Part shown: piece by piece, positions 61,037 to 64,000 of the stretch
How the letters are laid out: every line of letters begins with the position of its first letter
Numbering within the stretch: position 1 is the first letter of the stretch
Assembly (NCBI GenBank): GCA_964563165.1
Contig: CAZLWA010000052.1
Coordinates: forward strand, 1 to 64,000
Source: CAZLWA01 sp964563165
GTDB taxonomy: Bacteria; CLD3; SB21
Length of the DNA stretch: 64,000 bases
Direction of reading: 5' to 3'
Notes under the pieces: model-generated
What the model was told of the DNA's origin: nothing
Databases searched by the model: none
The model's input: the letters and a program-made list of their open reading frames with translations, nothing else
Translations under genes and position numbers: made by a program

Positions 61037-62004
61037 GTCAATTGTTTGTATTCTTCCAAATCGTTACAGACAATGACCTTGTTGCGCCCGGTCATTTTCG
61101 CTTCATACAACGCTTTGTCCGCCCACTCGAGCAATTGAAATTCATCTTTGATAGGCTCGTTCGGAAGCGACGCAATACCGACGCTGATGGTCTTCCTGAT
61201 CGAATGGTGTTCGTCCTTGAATTCGTAATCCTCCACCTTTTTTCGAATACGTTCGCCCACGATACGTGCATCGACGGTTGTCGTATCGGGAAGAATCGCC
61301 AGAAATTCTTCTCCGCCGAAGCGGCCGCAAATATCGACCAAACGTGCCGTGTCTAATATGATCTTTGCAATATCCTTGAGCACGATATCGCCGAAGTTGT
61401 GTCCGTACGTGTCATTCACACTTTTAAAATGATCGGCGTCAAACATCAAACAGGATAACGGGCGTTTGTAACGCACGGCACGGCGGAATTCGTCTTCTAA
61501 TTTGCGGTTCAGATACCGGCGGTTGTACAGCCGCGTCAACTCATCCGTTACGGACAATTCTTCCAATTGTTTGTTCGCATTGCGTAACGAATCGTTTAAC
61601 TGCTTGATGCGCAGCATCGACCGGATACGCGCCGTCAGTTCGCTCATGTCGTACGGCTTGGTCAAATATTCATCCGCACCGCAATCGAGCCCTTCAATCT
61701 TACTCATCAATTCGCTCTTGGCCGTCAGCAGAATAATCGGAATGTACATGCCTTCCGGTGTGGCCTTGACGCGTTTGCACACTTCAAACCCGTTGAGTTT
61801 GGGCATCATCACGTCGAGCAAAATAATATCCGGTACCAGCGCTTCCGCCTTTTGCAGCGCTTCTTCTCCGTCTTTAGCGGTATGCACGTCGTACTTCATC
61901 TTGGACAACAGCAGTTTTAGAATGTACAACCCGTCATCGTCGTCGTCCACGACCAGTACGCGCGTGGTCCTTCGTTCGCTCGTGTTATCCGCCGGCTCTA
62001 CCAT
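61033..62004 (-). CDS. Response regulator with GGDEF diguanylate cyclase domain
   Basis: A 323-aa protein. Residues 14-130 are a receiver domain with acidic pocket VVDDDDDG, phospho-acceptor Asp64 (LLDVMMPKLNG) and Lys in YLTKPY. A coiled-coil linker (SLRNANKQLEELSVTDELTRLYNRRYL) leads to the cyclase domain: GGEEF at 230-234 within CGRFGGEEFLAIL, and the RxxD inhibitory site RLVD at 221-224 exactly five residues before it. It should make cyclic di-GMP when phosphorylated and be inhibited by product. No cognate histidine kinase is adjacent. Its stop codon overlaps the acyP start. The SDR gene ends 18 bp before it. Confidence 0.93.
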   Translation of the reverse strand: MVEPADNTSERRTTRVLVVDDDDDGLYILKLLLSKMKYDVHTAKDGEEALQKAEALVPDIILLDVMMPKLNGFEVCKRVKATPEGMYIPIILLTAKSELMSKIEGLDCGADEYLTKPYDMSELTARIRSMLRIKQLNDSLRNANKQLEELSVTDELTRLYNRRYLNRKLEDEFRRAVRYKRPLSCLMFDADHFKSVNDTYGHNFGDIVLKDIAKIILDTARLVDICGRFGGEEFLAILPDTTTVDARIVGERIRKKVEDYEFKDEHHSIRKTISVGIASLPNEPIKDEFQLLEWADKALYEAKMTGRNKVIVCNDLEEYKQLT

Positions 62005-62022
62005 CCACCGTTCCTCAGTTGG

Positions 62023-62724
62023 TTAAAAATCGCCGCGAGAGGGTTTCAAAATGATCTCTTCAACCCCATTCGCATCGGATTGCGTATAGGCATAGATCAC
62101 GGCGTTGGCAACATCCGACGCCGATAACATTTGCTTTCTGTCAAAACCCGCCGGCTGCGTATCCCAAAACGGCGTGTCCACGGCACCCGGGATGATCGCC
62201 GTCACTTTGATCCGGTGTGCGCGCATTTCTTCGCGCAGCACCTCGGTAAATCCCAGTGCCCCGAATTTCGACGCGGCGTAGGCACCGCAGTTGGGAAATC
62301 CTTTCTTGCCCGCGCTGGATCCGATGGTGAAAATATGCGCCTTTGGGCTTTGCTTCAACATGGGAAAGAATGTTTTTGTCATCAGGAAAATTCCTGTGAG
62401 ATTCGTGTCCAGGGTCGCCTGCCAATGTTCGAACGACATGTCCGTGATCGGCTCAAAATAACCCGTACCGGCGTTGTTGACGAGCACGTCCACGTGCGAA
62501 AACTTATTTGCAATTTCCGCATGCAGGCGATGGACCGCATCGAACGACGATACGTCGTACGGAAAAATTTCAACGGATTTGGAATTTATTTTTTCAGCCA
62601 GCGACTCCAAATGCGAGCGGTTACGCGCCACGGCTAACACCGTAAAGTCCGCCTTAGCGAAGGATTCCGTTATCGCGGCGCCGATACCTCTGCTTGCGCC
62701 GGTCACCAAGGCAATCTTTTTCAT
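62023..62724 (-). CDS. Short-chain dehydrogenase/reductase
   Basis: A 233-aa protein of the classical SDR fold. The cofactor motif is TGASRGIG at residues 8-15, NNAG follows in DVLVNNAGTGYF, and the catalytic set is Ser in GSSAGKKG with Tyr and Lys in YAASKFG. The lack of an acidic residue after the second strand (VARNRSHLE has Arg) suggests NADPH rather than NADH. The substrate cannot be told. It is the first gene of the run that continues with REC-GGDEF, acyP and apt, 18 bp apart. Confidence 0.9.
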   Translation of the reverse strand: MKKIALVTGASRGIGAAITESFAKADFTVLAVARNRSHLESLAEKINSKSVEIFPYDVSSFDAVHRLHAEIANKFSHVDVLVNNAGTGYFEPITDMSFEHWQATLDTNLTGIFLMTKTFFPMLKQSPKAHIFTIGSSAGKKGFPNCGAYAASKFGALGFTEVLREEMRAHRIKVTAIIPGAVDTPFWDTQPAGFDRKQMLSASDVANAVIYAYTQSDANGVEEIILKPSRGDF

Positions 62725-62909
62725 TCAAAAAGCTTATATCGTTTTCAAGAATGTGATTTTCAAGTTAATCAAACTCATGCGGAGTTTCAATAACTTTTTT
62801 TATTTCTTGACGACTCCCGGAATGTATCGAAAACTTCCCGGGCGGCTGCGCCGTGCGGCGCTCCCAAATGACCCTGACCGGCATTTGTTCAAGAAAAGCT
62901 TGGGTGAAG

Positions 62910-63752
62910 TTACCCGAAATAGATCGCCGCCAGGCCGATACCCATAGCGAATTTCAGTAAATTATTCAAGAGGTGCAAATTTCCGGGCGACGCGTCTTTC
63001 CACATCGAATAAATTGTAAAAGCCAAAACAGGATGGACGCCGAAAAGAACGATCCACAGATACCGTTCATGGTAATAACCCAGCAAATAGACCTTGACGG
63101 TCATGACAATGAGAATCATAAAAGCAAAAGTGGCCAGCAGCAACGCGCTTCGCGAGCCGTAGACTACGGGAAACGTCCGGGCTGAAAGTTTTTGATCGCC
63201 CTCTACGTCTTCGATATCCTTCAAGATCTCTCTTCCAAAGTGCAACAGAAAAGCAAATGCCGCCGGCACGACCGCCTGTTCGGGTTTATGGATCGCGACG
63301 CCTCCGTAAATAAAAGCCAACGCCGCAAAAAGACTCACCGTGGCATTCCCCCATAGCGCCGTTCGCTTCAAATGCCAACTGTAGACCGCCAGCATCCCCA
63401 CGGCCAAAAATGCAATCAAAAAACATGCGCTGCTGATCTGATAACTGACATAAAGCCCCGCCGTCGATGTAAGAAACCAAAGTCCCAAAGCCTGGCTTTT
63501 GGATAAAAGGCCTTGCACCAACACGCGTTCAGGTTTATTGATACGGTCAATATCAATATCGAAATAATCATTGAGGATGTTGGCCCCGCCGCAGATGACG
63601 GCCGCTGAAATCGCGGCATAAATCGCCGCGCGAACCGACTGCGGATCGTGCGCGCTGTCCGATATCCATAAAATCAGCAATACCGAAAAAAATGTAATGA
63701 CAACGTTGGTCGGCCGTAAGATGATGAAATAAGGCTTGATGGAAGAAACCAT
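62910..63752 (-). CDS. UbiA-family prenyltransferase, DGGGP-synthase-like
   Basis: The frame opens at ATG 63884, but ATG 63752 begins MVSSIKPYFIILRPTN, where the family usually starts; neither start has a strong ribosome site. The 280-aa protein has several hydrophobic helices and two Asp-rich sites for the prenyl diphosphate: NDYFDIDIDRINKPER near residue 60, and DIEDVEGDQK near 170. The pattern matches the geranylgeranylglycerol-phosphate geranylgeranyltransferase group of UbiA, which makes archaeal-type ether lipid precursors and has relatives in Bacteroidota. Close relatives make menaquinone or other prenylated products, so the substrate is an inference. Confidence 0.85.
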   Translation of the reverse strand: MVSSIKPYFIILRPTNVVITFFSVLLILWISDSAHDPQSVRAAIYAAISAAVICGGANILNDYFDIDIDRINKPERVLVQGLLSKSQALGLWFLTSTAGLYVSYQISSACFLIAFLAVGMLAVYSWHLKRTALWGNATVSLFAALAFIYGGVAIHKPEQAVVPAAFAFLLHFGREILKDIEDVEGDQKLSARTFPVVYGSRSALLLATFAFMILIVMTVKVYLLGYYHERYLWIVLFGVHPVLAFTIYSMWKDASPGNLHLLNNLLKFAMGIGLAAIYFG

Positions 63753-63914
63753 GCTGGGTCGTTCTAACTTGATCTGCTGCAATTGCCTCCGAATAGAAAT
63801 CAGGGAATGATCGCCACTTTTTTTTCTATGTACGGATGTTTTGACGATCCGCGATAATATTCTCCATCGGCTGAATTCCGTCATTACACGAACCCCATCC
63901 GGGGAATCAACGGA

Positions 63915-64000
63915 TTAATTCGCCGGAGTCTCTGCGGCGTTTTCAGACGGAACGCTTGCTTCTATTTGTTCGGAAACGCGCGCGCTTTTGCCGCGGCGGC
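63915..64000 (-). CDS. C-terminal end of an unidentified gene running off the right edge
   Basis: On the minus strand the only frame open through the edge reads GKSARVSEQIEASVPSENAA and then stops at TAA 63915-63917, ahead of the UbiA gene. The visible 27 residues look like a charged, Ala-rich tail. No family can be named from such a short piece. It could be a chance open frame. Confidence 0.4.
   Translation of the reverse strand, partial: RRGKSARVSEQIEASVPSENAAETPAN

Overview
The window reads as a chromosomal segment of a Gram-negative bacterium of the FCB superphylum, perhaps a Calditrichota, KSB1 or Ignavibacteriota-like lineage (inference). The main clue is three large secreted proteins that end in a type IX secretion (T9SS) type A sorting domain with the NYPNPFNP signature. 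Lipoproteins, TolQ/TolR-type motors and a bacterial digeranylgeranylglyceryl-phosphate-synthase-like UbiA protein fit the same picture. Almost every gene is on the minus strand; only the truncated gene at the left edge is on the plus strand.

Left region (1-27.3 kb): a secreted-protein zone. It holds the 3' end of a FnIII/discoidin T9SS cargo gene, then a 21.4-kb gene for a 7128-residue modular surface protein (8 short repeats, LamG, six right-handed beta-helix modules, FnIII/LamG, 14 HYDIN-like repeats with a DNRLRE domain among them, T9SS tail). A 500-bp intergenic region with a Crp/Fnr-like palindrome and short repeats follows, then a TPR lipoprotein and an LRR/Ig/FnIII T9SS cargo.

Middle region (27.4-36 kb): molybdopterin synthase genes moaE and moaD, an alpha-2-macroglobulin with an intact CLEQ thioester, and aspS.

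Energised-envelope operon (36-48 kb): seven genes, in transcription order a 968-aa TPR protein, a 1734-aa TPR protein with a C-terminal galactose-binding-like domain, a 160-aa secreted protein, ExbB, two ExbD-like proteins and a TonB/AgmX-like protein. A sigma70-like promoter lies at the head and an intrinsic terminator at the end. The architecture recalls myxobacterial Agl/Glt motility complexes and other Tol/Exb machines. One ExbD has Asn where the proton-carrying Asp is expected. This is the best candidate in the window for an undescribed system.

Right region (48-64 kb): metabolic and housekeeping genes: LOG-type phosphoribohydrolase and agmatinase (overlapping), a GH57 enzyme, a YfgM-like TPR protein, tRNA-Arg(CCT) followed by two decayed tRNA copies in an 87-bp tandem repeat, grpE and hrcA, a beta-propeller lipoprotein, a 2-oxoacid:ferredoxin oxidoreductase (korA/korB), and a run of SDR, REC-GGDEF, acylphosphatase, apt, DEDDy exonuclease and an unknown protein. 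A UbiA prenyltransferase and the tail of an unidentified gene close the window.

Motifs and coordinates were read by eye. Family names rest on recognised signatures, not on database searches.
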